Shown piece after piece: positions 52,960 to 62,112 of a stretch of 64,000 nucleotides of DNA. Position numbers and translations under genes: made by a program. Position 1 is the first letter of the stretch, and each line of letters opens with the position of its first letter. Under the pieces are notes generated by a model, which had not been told where the DNA came from, made no database searches, and saw only the letters and a program-made list of their open reading frames with translations. Origin of the DNA: Vibrio penaeicida (GTDB lineage: Bacteria > Pseudomonadota > Gammaproteobacteria > Enterobacterales > Vibrionaceae); assembly GCF_030689305.1 (NCBI RefSeq), contig NZ_JAUYVM010000014.1, positions 1 to 64,000 on the forward strand, read 5' to 3'.

Positions 52960-53268
52960 ATGTGTGAAATATACTCCGGAGCGGAAGAAGAACTTTTTGA
53001 ATTAAAAACTCGCTCAATCCGAATTGATGGCGTAGTAACCAGTATTAGGCTTGAAGCTATTTTTTGGCAAATCATTGAAGATATCGCTAAGAAATCCGAA
53101 TTATCTATCGGGGCTTTCGTTACGCAGATTTACAAAGAAGTGTTAGAAAAACGCGGCGAAATTAAGAATTTTGCATCTTTGCTCCGTGTAGCCTGCACCA
53201 CTCACCTAAACAACGGTGAAAGAATGACGCTTTTCTCAAATATCGTAGCAAAAAAAGAGTTGGTGTAG
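52960..53268 (+). CDS. ribbon-helix-helix domain protein (RHH_4 type)
   Basis: The protein has 102 residues. The segment RSIRIDGVVTSIRLEAIFWQ is the ribbon and first helix of the RHH_4 family, followed by a helix (IIEDIAKKSELSIGAFVTQI) and NFASLLRVACTTHL. These small proteins bind DNA or nucleoid-like targets as dimers; the target is unknown. A good ribosome site (GGGAG) precedes the ATG. It stands alone, with a hairpin after it (53280-53313). Confidence 0.82.
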   Translation: MCEIYSGAEEELFELKTRSIRIDGVVTSIRLEAIFWQIIEDIAKKSELSIGAFVTQIYKEVLEKRGEIKNFASLLRVACTTHLNNGERMTLFSNIVAKKELV

Positions 53269-53279
53269 CTCATCATACT

Positions 53280-53313
53280 CAAACCACCTCAAGATGCTAG
53301 GTTCAGTGGTTTG
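53280..53313 (+). terminator. hairpin after the RHH gene
   Basis: CAAACCAC and GTGGTTTG pair perfectly across 18 bases. The loop is large and the T-run weak, so termination is only probable. Confidence 0.5.
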
Positions 53314-53327
53314 TGTATAACTCCTCT

Positions 53328-53374
53328 ATTGTTATTTTATAACAATTGTCATAGTCTTGGCTGAAATTTAAGAT
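53328..53374 (+). promoter_or_regulatory. Zur-box-like operator overlapping a sigma70 promoter
   Basis: ATTGTTAT-TTT-ATAACAAT (53328-53346) is a perfect inverted repeat whose core GTTATTTTATAAC agrees with the Zur consensus GTTATANTATAAC except for the middle. It ends at the first base of TTGTCA (53346-53351), a -35 that has TAAGAT (53369-53374) at 17 bp. Transcription would start near 53381, only about 7 bases before the ATG at 53388, giving a very short leader. Confidence 0.6.
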
Positions 53375-53387
53375 AAAACCAAGTCTC

Positions 53388-54044
53388 ATGCTAATGATGA
53401 ACATCGCGCAGCAAGCGTGTAAATATGCTTGCTGCCTATTCCTGATTTTTCTCTCCACGTCAATCTCGCACGCTCACCCTCATTCTTGGGTCGATATGAA
53501 AACGACCATACTTGGCGAGGGCACCAAAATTTCCGGATTCTCCATGGAGTGGACTTTTGATGCCATGACCACCGCGTATATGTTAGATGGTGAGGACATG
53601 TCAGATCCGGTTCGTGAACAGACACTTAAGCAATTAGCCATGTCTGTTATCGATAACATGCTCTATGAACATTACTTCACCTACTTCTTTGAAGCCGACG
53701 AACCCATTCGCTACAAAGAAGTATTGGACGCACAATTCACTCACCATAGAGGCAAGCTGACTCTTCACTTTAAGCTGCCATTAACTCGGGAAAAAGACAC
53801 GTTAGGTAAGTCATTAAAGCTCATGATTTTTGAGCCCAGTTATTACGTTGACATGAGTTGGAAGAAAAAAAGCGCCATTCAGCTAAGTGCAAATTTAGAA
53901 CAGCAATGCTCGGTTGAACTCGTTGAGCCCTCCCCTACATCGGAACAAATGGCGTATGCACTTTCGCTCCCCGCCGATGCTGACCCCGATAACACGCTAG
54001 GGCAACTGTTTACCCAGCACACTTACATTCGTTGCGAGGGCTAA
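53388..54044 (+). CDS. DUF1007 protein, periplasmic partner of a metal permease
   Basis: The protein has 218 residues with a signal peptide (ends SISHA) and the DUF1007 start HPHSWVDMKT, whose His-x-His could bind metal at the mature N-terminus. The rest is a beta-rich domain. DUF1007 genes nearly always lie next to NicO-type permease genes, and here the permease follows after 4 bp. It probably hands metal to or from the permease. The Zur-like box upstream points to zinc. The start could also be one of two ATGs a few codons later. Confidence 0.85.
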   Translation: MLMMNIAQQACKYACCLFLIFLSTSISHAHPHSWVDMKTTILGEGTKISGFSMEWTFDAMTTAYMLDGEDMSDPVREQTLKQLAMSVIDNMLYEHYFTYFFEADEPIRYKEVLDAQFTHHRGKLTLHFKLPLTREKDTLGKSLKLMIFEPSYYVDMSWKKKSAIQLSANLEQQCSVELVEPSPTSEQMAYALSLPADADPDNTLGQLFTQHTYIRCEG

Positions 54045-54048
54045 TTCG

Positions 54049-54969
54049 ATGATGCATTCTCTTTTTAAGTCTTCTCTATCGTCTCTCAAACCTTACGCGC
54101 TCGCCATAAAGCCGTATTCGAAGTGGGCCGTACTTGGCTTGATACTTATCGCGGGTTATCAACTGTGGTTAAGCTGGCCAACCCTAGTACTCAAAAGCAT
54201 CCAAATTCAAAGAGATTTCAACGGTCAACTCAGCGATCTTCTTTATGATATTCAAGAAAAACGAGAAGGCGCTTTGTGGACTTTTTCTGTCGTCAGTTTG
54301 GTGTATGGCATTCTTCACTCTTTAGGACCGGGGCACGGAAAAGTCATTGTAACAACTTACCTTGTCGCTAAGCCCACACAAGCAAAAACAAGCTTAATCA
54401 TCACAATATTGTCTTCGTTACTGCAAGCTTTGGTGGCGATTGCAATGGTTTCAGTCTTGCTGTGGTTATACAAAGCCTCTATGCGTGATGTTCATGCCAA
54501 AGCTGAATCTGCGATGATGGTGAGCTACTTCTGCGTATTATTGTTCGGCGTTGTTATGATTTATCGTTCAGTCAAGAAGCTAAGAAAGCCTCATCAGTGC
54601 TGTCACCATCACGCCCCAAAATTTGCAGACAACTGGAAAGAGATCATCAGCTTAATCTTTACAATAGGTATTCGCCCCTGCACTGGGGCTATCATGATTT
54701 TATTGTTTGCAAATATGGTGGGTGTTTATTGGGTTGGAGTGCTAAGTGCCCTTTTAATGGCATTCGGTACCTGCTTAACCACCTCAACGATAGCAATGAT
54801 GACTTTAGGCGGGAAGAAGCTAAGTGGGCGTTTATTTGGTGATAAACACCATCACCATAACCATTCCAAATCCCCCCATTACCTAGCCTTAGCCGGTGGC
54901 ATCATCCTCGGTTTGTTTGGGCTTTTATTACTCCAATCTGGGGATGTTGCGTTCAGTCGAGTCATTTAA
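54049..54969 (+). CDS. NicO-family (RcnA/HoxN-like) metal permease
   Basis: The protein has 306 residues with about seven membrane segments. The NicO signature is seen: LGPGHGKVIVTTY with the HGK metal motif and GIRPCTGAIMILLFA near the middle. Two histidine clusters are present, HQCCHHHAPK in one loop and HHHHNHS in another, likely metal-binding. Family members move nickel, cobalt or other divalent metals in either direction. With a Zur-like box upstream and a DUF1007 partner, zinc uptake is a reasonable hypothesis. A bidirectional terminator follows. Confidence 0.88.
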   Translation: MMHSLFKSSLSSLKPYALAIKPYSKWAVLGLILIAGYQLWLSWPTLVLKSIQIQRDFNGQLSDLLYDIQEKREGALWTFSVVSLVYGILHSLGPGHGKVIVTTYLVAKPTQAKTSLIITILSSLLQALVAIAMVSVLLWLYKASMRDVHAKAESAMMVSYFCVLLFGVVMIYRSVKKLRKPHQCCHHHAPKFADNWKEIISLIFTIGIRPCTGAIMILLFANMVGVYWVGVLSALLMAFGTCLTTSTIAMMTLGGKKLSGRLFGDKHHHHNHSKSPHYLALAGGIILGLFGLLLLQSGDVAFSRVI

Positions 54970-54975
54970 GGCATA

Positions 54976-55005
54976 AAAAAGGGAAATCATCGGATTTCCC
55001 TTTTT
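54976..55005. terminator. bidirectional terminator
   Basis: AAAAAGGGAAATC and GATTTCCCTTTTT pair fully around ATCG, between convergent genes. Confidence 0.9.
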
Positions 55006-55036
55006 GTCGAATGATCACCGCGCCCCGAGCAGTGTT

Positions 55037-55954
55037 TTAAACCAGTACCATTTCTACATCAACAAAATTAAATTCGGCATCCAGTGTCGTTTTCAACTGC
55101 ATCTTAGTATCCGTTACAGAACCCGATGGCTGCGCTGAAAGCTCCTCTAACGCTAAACCGATAATAACTAAGTAACTGCTACCTGTTTTGCTAATATTCA
55201 GACTCTTTGCTGATATTCCCTGCGAGGTCAGTTTTTCGTTAACCAATGATTCGATTCGTTCATGTTGAACCTGATCTTGTAGCTTTCCTCCGGCTAACTC
55301 GATAAAGGCTTCCTTAATGATACCGATGGGCTGCTTAATCATCAGTGTCGCCAATACGACGACCAACAATGCATCACCAATATAGAGTAAGAAATCCCAA
55401 TCGCTGCCCGCGGGGATATAGCCAATAACGATCAAGACCGCGCCAGTCGATGCCGATAAAACCCCATCAATAAACGATGCTTTCTTATCCACTTTAAGCA
55501 TGGAACTGGCATTGCCAATCCGTTTATTTTGCACATGGTAAAGCAAGGATAAGCCCCAGCAAATACATACCATTGCAATTGCGTAGTAAACAATGGGACC
55601 CGTTTTTATGGGTGTAATATCAGCCCCCTGAAGGTAAGCGATGATTTTTGTCCCATTGCCAGAAATGGCCGATATGATTACGCCAATGAGAAGTAAGCCT
55701 TTCATCATGGAATACAGCGCTTCGGTAACGTACAAACCAAATGGGAAAACCTCTGAACGAACACTTTTTATCCGAGATATTTTGAGTGCGAAAATGGACG
55801 AAACAAACAAAATAAAAGACATATTTCCATCAAGTAAAAGTGCTTCGGATCCTGATAAATAGTAAGTCCACCAACCGCTGAACGCCATCACGAGATTCGC
55901 CGCTATTCCCACTTTAATAGACTGTTGCTCGCGCTTAGAAATTGAGTCTTTCAT
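55037..55954 (-). CDS. CDF-like cation transporter with incomplete metal site
   Basis: The protein has 305 residues with about six membrane segments and a C-terminal cytoplasmic domain, as in cation diffusion facilitators. The canonical zinc site of YiiP has D-x-x-x-D in the second membrane helix and H-x-x-x-D in the fifth. Here the matching places read LLLDGNMS and KKASFID, so one Asp is Ser and the His is Ala. Only two of four ligands remain, so classic Zn(II)/H+ exchange is doubtful. It may carry another ion, a metal complex, or be regulatory. Convergent with the Zur-box metal operon. Confidence 0.8.
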   Translation of the reverse strand: MKDSISKREQQSIKVGIAANLVMAFSGWWTYYLSGSEALLLDGNMSFILFVSSIFALKISRIKSVRSEVFPFGLYVTEALYSMMKGLLLIGVIISAISGNGTKIIAYLQGADITPIKTGPIVYYAIAMVCICWGLSLLYHVQNKRIGNASSMLKVDKKASFIDGVLSASTGAVLIVIGYIPAGSDWDFLLYIGDALLVVVLATLMIKQPIGIIKEAFIELAGGKLQDQVQHERIESLVNEKLTSQGISAKSLNISKTGSSYLVIIGLALEELSAQPSGSVTDTKMQLKTTLDAEFNFVDVEMVLV

Positions 55955-56192
55955 AGTACCTTACGCTTATGAATTTCACCGACGAGATACTATCACACCA
56001 ACCCATTATGCAAACACTCTCCTTCGTTTACTCAATCAAAGAGGTATCTCCACACCAAGCCAGCACTAAGCTCAGTATCAACCAGCGAGCCCTGTCGCAA
56101 ATAAAATGAACCCACACAAACTCAAACGCCGTACGGTCTGAATTTTGTAGTACATTCCGCCTTTCCCTCAGAGATTTTCTTCAAGGAATCCC

Positions 56193-58352
56193 ATGAAAAA
56201 TAAGGCGTTCGCAATTGCGGCAGCTGTCGCTATCACCGGCTGTAGTTTGCCTACTGAACCAGAGAATGACACTCCAAAACAGTTTGCTCAACACATCAAA
56301 AACATCGCTATAGAATACCCTGTCACCAAGAAAGTGAACGTGGTAGATGAGTATTTTGGCGTAAAGATAAGCGACCCATATCGCTGGCTGGAAGATGACC
56401 AAAGCAATGACACCGCTGAATGGGTAAAATCTCAAAATGAATTAACGTTCGACTATCTAAAGCAAATTCCATATCGGCAAAAAATTGAAGACCGCCTCAC
56501 GGAGCTGATGGACTATGAGAAAGTCGGCAAACCATTTAAAGAAGGGAAATACACGTATTTCTATAAAAACGATGGTCTGCAAAATCAATTTGTTCTCTAT
56601 CGACAGGTAGACGATAACGAACCAGAAGTCTTCATTGACCCGAACACATTCAGTGACGACGGCACCACATCAATGGCAGGTATCAGCTTCTCTGAAGATG
56701 GCTCCCTTGTTGCCTACCAAATTTCAGAGGGTGGCAGCGACTGGCGCAAAGTGATCGTACTGAATACCGAAACCAAAGAGAAAGTGGGTGACACACTCAT
56801 TGATGTGAAATTCAGTGGTGTATCTTGGTTGGGCAATGAAGGGTTCTATTACTCTAGCTACGACAAACCAAAAGGCAGTGAGCTTTCTGCTAAGACTGAC
56901 CAACATAAGCTTTATTTCCATAAGCTTGGCACCAAACAGAGTGAAGACTCTCTGATCTTTGGTGGCACCGACGCTGAAAAGCATCGCTATGTCTACGGCT
57001 ACACAACGCAAGATGATCGTTATCTTGTTGTTTCGGCCAGTGTCTCAACCTCTGGCAATAAATTGTTCCTAAAGGATCTGTCTAAACCAAATGCCCCTCT
57101 GACGGCTATCACAGAGACAGCGGAGTCGGATACCTACGTGATTCATAGCAAAGGCAACAAGCTGTATTTGGCCACGAACCTCAGTGCACCTAACAAGCGT
57201 GTTGTAACCGTCAATGCCGAAGCCCCTCAACCACAGAATTGGCAGGATGTGATCCCAGAAACGGAGCATGTCCTTCGTGTTTCAACCGCTGGTGATGCTT
57301 TATTCGCGAGCTACATTGCAGATGCCGTATCTAAAGTGAAGCAATACGATATGCAGGGCAAACTCATTCGCGAGATAGAGCTGCCAGGCGTCGGTAGCGC
57401 AAGTGGATTTTCTGGTGACAAAGATTCGACTGAGGTGTACTACACCTTCACCAACTACAAAACACCAGGATCCATTTACTCGTTGAACATTGAATCCGGC
57501 GAAAGCACACTTTATCGTCGCTCTACCGCTCCGTTCAAATCGGAAGAATACGAATCGCGTCAGGTTTTTTATTCATCGAAAGACGGAACTCAGGTTCCAA
57601 TGATCATCACTTACAAAAAAGACACGCCAATGGATGGCACAGCTCCGACTATCCTTTATGGCTATGGTGGTTTTAACGTGAGTTTAACGCCTAGGTTCAG
57701 CCCTGCTCGTGCCGCTTGGCTAGAGATGGGAGGTGTGTACGCAGTCGCTAATATTCGTGGCGGCGGCGAATACGGGAAAGAGTGGCACAAAGCCGGAACG
57801 CAATTGCAAAAGCAAAATGTATTTGACGACTTTATTGCAGCAGCCGAGTACCTCGTTGATAAAGACTACACTTCAAGCAACAAACTGGCGGTAAACGGTG
57901 GCTCAAATGGCGGCCTGTTAGTGGGTGCGGTGATGACACAACGCCCAGAGCTATTCCAAGTCGCACTGCCTGCCGTTGGGGTTTTAGATATGTTGCGTTA
58001 CCACACCTTCACCGCAGGAGCTGGCTGGGCATACGACTACGGCACAGCAGACCAAAGTGAAGAAATGTTCCAGTATTTGGAAGCATACTCCCCTGTTCAC
58101 AATGTGAAACCCGGTACTGAGTACCCAGCAACTATGGTAACAACAGGTGATCACGACGACCGCGTAGTACCTGCACATTCCTATAAGTTCGCTGCAGAAC
58201 TTCAGTCTAAGCAAGCAGGTAACAATCCTACGTTAATCCGAGTAGAGACAAACGCAGGTCATGGTGCAGGCACACCTACGAGTAAAGTCATTGAGCAATA
58301 TGCCGATGTTTACAGCTTTACGTTGTTTAACATGGGTGTAAGCGCACTATAA
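56193..58352 (+). CDS. prolyl oligopeptidase lipoprotein (S9A)
   Basis: The protein has 719 residues. The lipobox AITGC near residue 16 makes it an envelope lipoprotein. The sequence agrees with prolyl endopeptidases: DPYRWLEDD at the start, a propeller domain, then GGGEYGKEWHKAGTQLQKQN and the catalytic serine in GGSNGG (S571), aspartate near 655 in TGDHDDRVVP and histidine H690 in NAGHGAG. It cleaves short proline-containing peptides at the cell envelope. It has its own ribosome site (AAGGAATC) and a hairpin terminator at 58366-58390. Confidence 0.93.
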   Translation: MKNKAFAIAAAVAITGCSLPTEPENDTPKQFAQHIKNIAIEYPVTKKVNVVDEYFGVKISDPYRWLEDDQSNDTAEWVKSQNELTFDYLKQIPYRQKIEDRLTELMDYEKVGKPFKEGKYTYFYKNDGLQNQFVLYRQVDDNEPEVFIDPNTFSDDGTTSMAGISFSEDGSLVAYQISEGGSDWRKVIVLNTETKEKVGDTLIDVKFSGVSWLGNEGFYYSSYDKPKGSELSAKTDQHKLYFHKLGTKQSEDSLIFGGTDAEKHRYVYGYTTQDDRYLVVSASVSTSGNKLFLKDLSKPNAPLTAITETAESDTYVIHSKGNKLYLATNLSAPNKRVVTVNAEAPQPQNWQDVIPETEHVLRVSTAGDALFASYIADAVSKVKQYDMQGKLIREIELPGVGSASGFSGDKDSTEVYYTFTNYKTPGSIYSLNIESGESTLYRRSTAPFKSEEYESRQVFYSSKDGTQVPMIITYKKDTPMDGTAPTILYGYGGFNVSLTPRFSPARAAWLEMGGVYAVANIRGGGEYGKEWHKAGTQLQKQNVFDDFIAAAEYLVDKDYTSSNKLAVNGGSNGGLLVGAVMTQRPELFQVALPAVGVLDMLRYHTFTAGAGWAYDYGTADQSEEMFQYLEAYSPVHNVKPGTEYPATMVTTGDHDDRVVPAHSYKFAAELQSKQAGNNPTLIRVETNAGHGAGTPTSKVIEQYADVYSFTLFNMGVSAL

Positions 58353-58365
58353 GCATGTTATTAGT

Positions 58366-58390
58366 AAGCCATCATATCTTTTGATGGCTT
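58366..58390 (+). terminator. terminator of the prolyl oligopeptidase gene
   Basis: AAGCCATCA and TGATGGCTT pair fully around TATCTTT, 14 bases after the stop. Confidence 0.75.
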
Positions 58391-58639
58391 AACTTTCTCA
58401 ACCTTAGCCCCGTATTCTCGTCCCATTTCAATCACCCATCCATCAGGTAACTGGTTATCTAAAGGTAAGGCTAATCAACCTGTTATCGGAATAGGAGGTT
58501 AAATAGACTCGCGTTCGGGTTTAACGATTGATTCTTCTTTTAAACATTAACGCTGTAAAATATTTAAAGAACTGATTTTACCCCTTATAATGCGCGGCTA
58601 AATTTTAGCCCCACAAGAAAACCAATAGAAGGATACACA

Positions 58640-59938
58640 ATGAAGTTACGTGCTTGCGCCGCGTTTGTAATTGGCGCACTAGGTACAGCGACACCGGCTA
58701 TCGCAGCGTCCGAAATAACGGATATTCGTTCAGATTCCACAGTGGAAACCGGCGATATGCTGCAACTTGTGATCCCTCTTAGCGGCTATATGGCTGCATG
58801 GATGCACGACGATTGGGAAGGGGCAAAACAATTGACCTATTCCGTTTTGGCGTCGCAAATCATTGTAGACACCACTAAGAAAATCGTTGGCAGACAGCGC
58901 CCAAGTGGTACTAGCCCTCGTTCTTATCCTTCTGGTCACGCGGCTGCAGGTTTCTCTGGTGCGCACTTCTTGCAAATGCGATACGGCGCAGAATGGGGGG
59001 TTCCTGCTTACGCAGCTGCTTCTTATGTTGCGTACAGCCGAGTTCATGGTAAGCGTCATTTCGTGAGTGATGTAACGGCAAGCGCGGGTATTTCCTTCTT
59101 AGTTAACCAATACTTTGTTTCCCCATATACCAATGACGGGGTTTACCTCAATGCTCAACAAACCGAAGACGGCATGTCACTGAACGTTACGGTTACAGAA
59201 GCGGCATTTAATCAAGAACGCAGTTCAAAAGATCGCATTCAAACCGTTGCGACGCCACTCAAGAACAAAATTGAAGTAGGGTTGGGTTCTCATCTGAATT
59301 TCTTCACTGAAGACTTGGTCATGAACCAGAACTTTAGCGATGCGACTCAAGTCGATAAGCTTCAACCTTATACCCGCATTACCTATTCTCGAGAATTGGC
59401 TAATAGCAACGCGCTGGATTTCGAATTCATTCCAACAGAACTGCGCGTTACAGGCAAAGCGAAACAAGACTTCAGTTATCAAGATAAAGACTATGCGAAA
59501 GGCGAGTCTTTGGTGAGTGAATACCGACACTACATGCTTGGTGGCAATGTATACAAAGGGTATACGCCCCTAGAAAACTTTGATGTGAAATTTGGTTTAG
59601 GCGTTTATGCTCACCAATTTGGATACCAAGTCGCCAACGCAGATAGCCTAGGGCAACACGCAAAGCGTGAGTACCTTCGTATTCTTCCAGCAATGACAGC
59701 CAGAGCAACCTACACACTATGGGAAAGTGTTGCTGTAACGGGTGAATATCGCTTCCAAAGCTGGGAAAAGAATAGCCACAACACGGCAAAACTGGGGGTT
59801 AACTATCAAATCAATCGTGCATGGGATGTGGGTCTGAACTACTTAGCTTCATCCACCAACCTTCCAGCAAGTGTCGAATTTGACGAAGTGGGCTACGACA
59901 ACAGCTCGGTAGAACTTCTGTTTTCAAACCGCTTCTAG
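58640..59938 (+). CDS. PAP2-family phosphatase fused to a beta-barrel-like C-terminal region
   Basis: The protein has 432 residues. After a signal peptide (ends IAA) residues 35-160 form a PAP2 domain with all three motifs: K80-x6-RP (KKIVGRQRP), PSGH (97-100) and SR-x5-H-x3-D (S133 to D144). Residues about 185-432 are different: alternating polar/hydrophobic strands with turns (for example RITYSRELANSNALDFEFIP; ASVEFDEVGYDNSSVELLFS) and a C-terminal phenylalanine, the signature of outer-membrane barrels. It could be a phosphatase for lipid head groups or undecaprenyl phosphate held at the outer membrane. A strong terminator follows. Confidence 0.78.
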   Translation: MKLRACAAFVIGALGTATPAIAASEITDIRSDSTVETGDMLQLVIPLSGYMAAWMHDDWEGAKQLTYSVLASQIIVDTTKKIVGRQRPSGTSPRSYPSGHAAAGFSGAHFLQMRYGAEWGVPAYAAASYVAYSRVHGKRHFVSDVTASAGISFLVNQYFVSPYTNDGVYLNAQQTEDGMSLNVTVTEAAFNQERSSKDRIQTVATPLKNKIEVGLGSHLNFFTEDLVMNQNFSDATQVDKLQPYTRITYSRELANSNALDFEFIPTELRVTGKAKQDFSYQDKDYAKGESLVSEYRHYMLGGNVYKGYTPLENFDVKFGLGVYAHQFGYQVANADSLGQHAKREYLRILPAMTARATYTLWESVAVTGEYRFQSWEKNSHNTAKLGVNYQINRAWDVGLNYLASSTNLPASVEFDEVGYDNSSVELLFSNRF

Positions 59939-59973
59939 AACCTCTTATTCACTGAGGTTTAAGCCTGACACCC

Positions 59974-60001
59974 AAAGCTCCGATATTCTCGGAGCTTTTT
60001 T
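59974..60001 (+). terminator. rho-independent terminator
   Basis: AAAGCTCCGA and TCGGAGCTTT pair fully around TATTC and are followed by several T, 36 bases after the PAP2-fusion stop. Confidence 0.9.
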
Positions 60002-60105
60002 ATACTCAAGCTACCTATACCCAAGTGACCACATGGTACTTGGATACAATTGATCATCCGCCAAATTCTTTCGTACAATTATAAAAAATTGGCAATGAGA
60101 ATATT

Positions 60106-60495
60106 ATGGCACTCACTATTTTCTATGATGGAACATGCCCTTTATGCAAAGCTGAAATGGTTCAGCTCAAGCGTTTTGATACCCATCAACGTCTCGTTTT
60201 AGAAGATCTTTATCAACCCGACTTTTCACATAAATACCCAAATATCAGTGTCACGGATGCAAATCGGATTCTTCACGCACTAGACGATAATAACCAACTG
60301 CTATTGGGGCTTGATGTCACTCAAGCTGCATGGAACGCCGTAGGCAAAAAGCCATGGGTGAATTGGTTAAGAAAACCGTATATCCGTCCAGTTGCAGATT
60401 GGGTTTACCTTAGGTTTGCCAAGCATCGCTACACCATTTCGTGGTTGCTTACAGGTAAGCGACGCAACGATTGCGATCAGTGTCGGCTTCCCTGA
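60106..60495 (+). CDS. DCC (thiol-disulfide oxidoreductase-like, DUF393) protein
   Basis: The protein has 129 residues and the DCC family signature near the start, YDGTCPLCKAEM, with two cysteines in a C-x-x-C pattern, followed by RFDTHQRLVLEDL. The C-terminal half (WVNWLRKPYIRPVADWVYLRFAKHRYTISWLL) is amphipathic and may touch the membrane. Another cysteine pair ends the protein (RNDCDQCRLP). Predicted redox activity has not been shown for most members. It stands alone between a terminator and the YjiH gene. Confidence 0.85.
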   Translation: MALTIFYDGTCPLCKAEMVQLKRFDTHQRLVLEDLYQPDFSHKYPNISVTDANRILHALDDNNQLLLGLDVTQAAWNAVGKKPWVNWLRKPYIRPVADWVYLRFAKHRYTISWLLTGKRRNDCDQCRLP

Positions 60496-60652
60496 TCTGA
60501 GTACACCGTAATCCAATAAACTTTGACCTAGTTATCAATTTTGTATATCTCGCTACTTGCATGCAACATTGTTGTTACAATACTCCACCCTGAAACCTAT
60601 TTACCGCCATTTAAACTGAATAATTAAGAATAAACATTGAATAGTATTGCAG

Positions 60653-60674
60653 GAATAACTGAAAGCAGTTATTC
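60653..60674 (+). promoter_or_regulatory. inverted repeat in the leader of the yjiH-like gene
   Basis: GAATAACTG and CAGTTATTC pair perfectly around AAAG, 71 bases before the ATG. It could be an operator or an mRNA hairpin; no T-run follows. Confidence 0.5.
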
Positions 60675-60744
60675 TTCGCAACATTGAATGAATACTAATG
60701 TTTAGTGAATAATTATTTACTAGCGGTAACAAGAGTATAAAAAG

Positions 60745-62112
60745 ATGGATAACGTAAACACGGTTAGCTCTTCTAAGAGCAAAAAGAACTTTTGGGTCTT
60801 CTTGATCCCCTCCTTGCTCGGCCTTTTCCTTTTCATGGCACCTGTCAGTTTTCAAGGTGAACTCACCATTCCCGTCGCTATTTTGGCTGGTGTATTAAAG
60901 GACTTACTGGGCGATTTGATTGTTCCTATCATTACCTTTGTGATTGGCTTTATGTCTGTAGCAACTATATTGAATAAAGTTGCTAAGCCTGCATTTGTCG
61001 CGAACAACGCCTTTTTAACTGGGCTATTTGATCCTTCCCTCCTTTGGTTTGCTGTACGCACCATTGGTGGTATCGCGGTCTTGATGACGTATTTCCAATT
61101 CGGTCCAAAATCCATTTGGGAAGAAAATACGGGGGGTCTTGTACTAGAAGGCTTGATGCCAACACTTTTTGCTGTCTTCATTTTTGCTGGCTTACTGCTT
61201 CCATTACTTCTGAATTTTGGTCTACTAGAGCTGTTTGGTACGTTGCTGAGCAAAATCATGCGTCCACTATTTAACCTTCCGGGTCGTAGCGCGATCGACT
61301 GTATGGCTTCGTGGCTTGGTGATGGCAGTGTGGGTATCCTTCTAACCAGCAAACAGTACGAGAAAAAATTCTACACACAGCGCGAAGCCGCAGTAGTTGG
61401 TACGACTTTCTCAGCCGTTTCTATCACGTTCAGTCTCGTGGTACTGGCTCAGGTTAACCTGGAGCATATGTTCCTCCCTTTTTACGGTGCCATTTGTTTA
61501 GCTGGCTTAGTTGCAGCGGTGATCATTCCGCGTCTGCCTCCTTTGAGCTATAAGAAAGACCTGTACATTGATGGCAGCGCTCCAAAAGCGTCAGACAACG
61601 CCATTCCTGAAGGTCACAATAGCTGGTCTTGGGGTCTTAACCTTGCTCTAACAAAAGCAAGCAAAGTGAAGTCGGCGAAAGAGGTGTGTGTTGAAGGGCT
61701 AAAAAATGCTGCCGACATGGTGTTTGGTGTACTGCCTGTTGTAATGGCGTTAGGTACAATTGCACTGGTTATCGCAGAATACACGCCGATATTTTCTATT
61801 CTTGGCCAACCATTCGTGCCATTTTTAGAACTGCTGAACATCCCTGAAGCGGCAAAAGCATCTGAAACTATTGTGGTCGGGTTTGCAGACATGTTTATTC
61901 CAGCCATTTTGGCGGCTTCTATTGAAAGCGACCTAACTCGCTTCGTTATCGCTGCTATGTCTGTTACTCAGCTTATCTACATGTCTGAAGTGGGCGCTTT
62001 GCTATTGGGAAGCCGTATCCCAGTTAACATCGCAGAGTTGTTCATCATCTTTATTTTGCGCACACTCATTACGCTTCCAGTTATTGCGGGTATCGCGCAT
62101 CTAATTTTTTAA
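60745..62112 (+). CDS. yjiH: YjiH-family membrane protein (GATE/nucleoside-recognition type)
   Basis: The protein has 455 residues with about ten membrane segments. It has the gate-like motif GRSAIDCMASWLGDGSVGILLTSKQYE and FADMFIPAILAASIESDLTRF typical of YjiH. Members are thought to carry metabolites, perhaps nucleosides or amino acids, but the substrate is not established. In E. coli it lies next to yjiG; here no yjiG-like gene follows. It has its own leader with an inverted repeat, and its 3' end runs into a 15-bp tandem repeat and a terminator. Confidence 0.88.
   Translation: MDNVNTVSSSKSKKNFWVFLIPSLLGLFLFMAPVSFQGELTIPVAILAGVLKDLLGDLIVPIITFVIGFMSVATILNKVAKPAFVANNAFLTGLFDPSLLWFAVRTIGGIAVLMTYFQFGPKSIWEENTGGLVLEGLMPTLFAVFIFAGLLLPLLLNFGLLELFGTLLSKIMRPLFNLPGRSAIDCMASWLGDGSVGILLTSKQYEKKFYTQREAAVVGTTFSAVSITFSLVVLAQVNLEHMFLPFYGAICLAGLVAAVIIPRLPPLSYKKDLYIDGSAPKASDNAIPEGHNSWSWGLNLALTKASKVKSAKEVCVEGLKNAADMVFGVLPVVMALGTIALVIAEYTPIFSILGQPFVPFLELLNIPEAAKASETIVVGFADMFIPAILAASIESDLTRFVIAAMSVTQLIYMSEVGALLLGSRIPVNIAELFIIFILRTLITLPVIAGIAHLIF

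Noticed and set aside
58360..58470. Minus-strand stretch that reads like a protein end (LPDGWVIEMGREYGAKVEK)
   Set aside because: Only about 37 codons after an in-frame stop, no start, and it crosses the hairpin of the neighbouring gene; could be a relic but cannot be supported.
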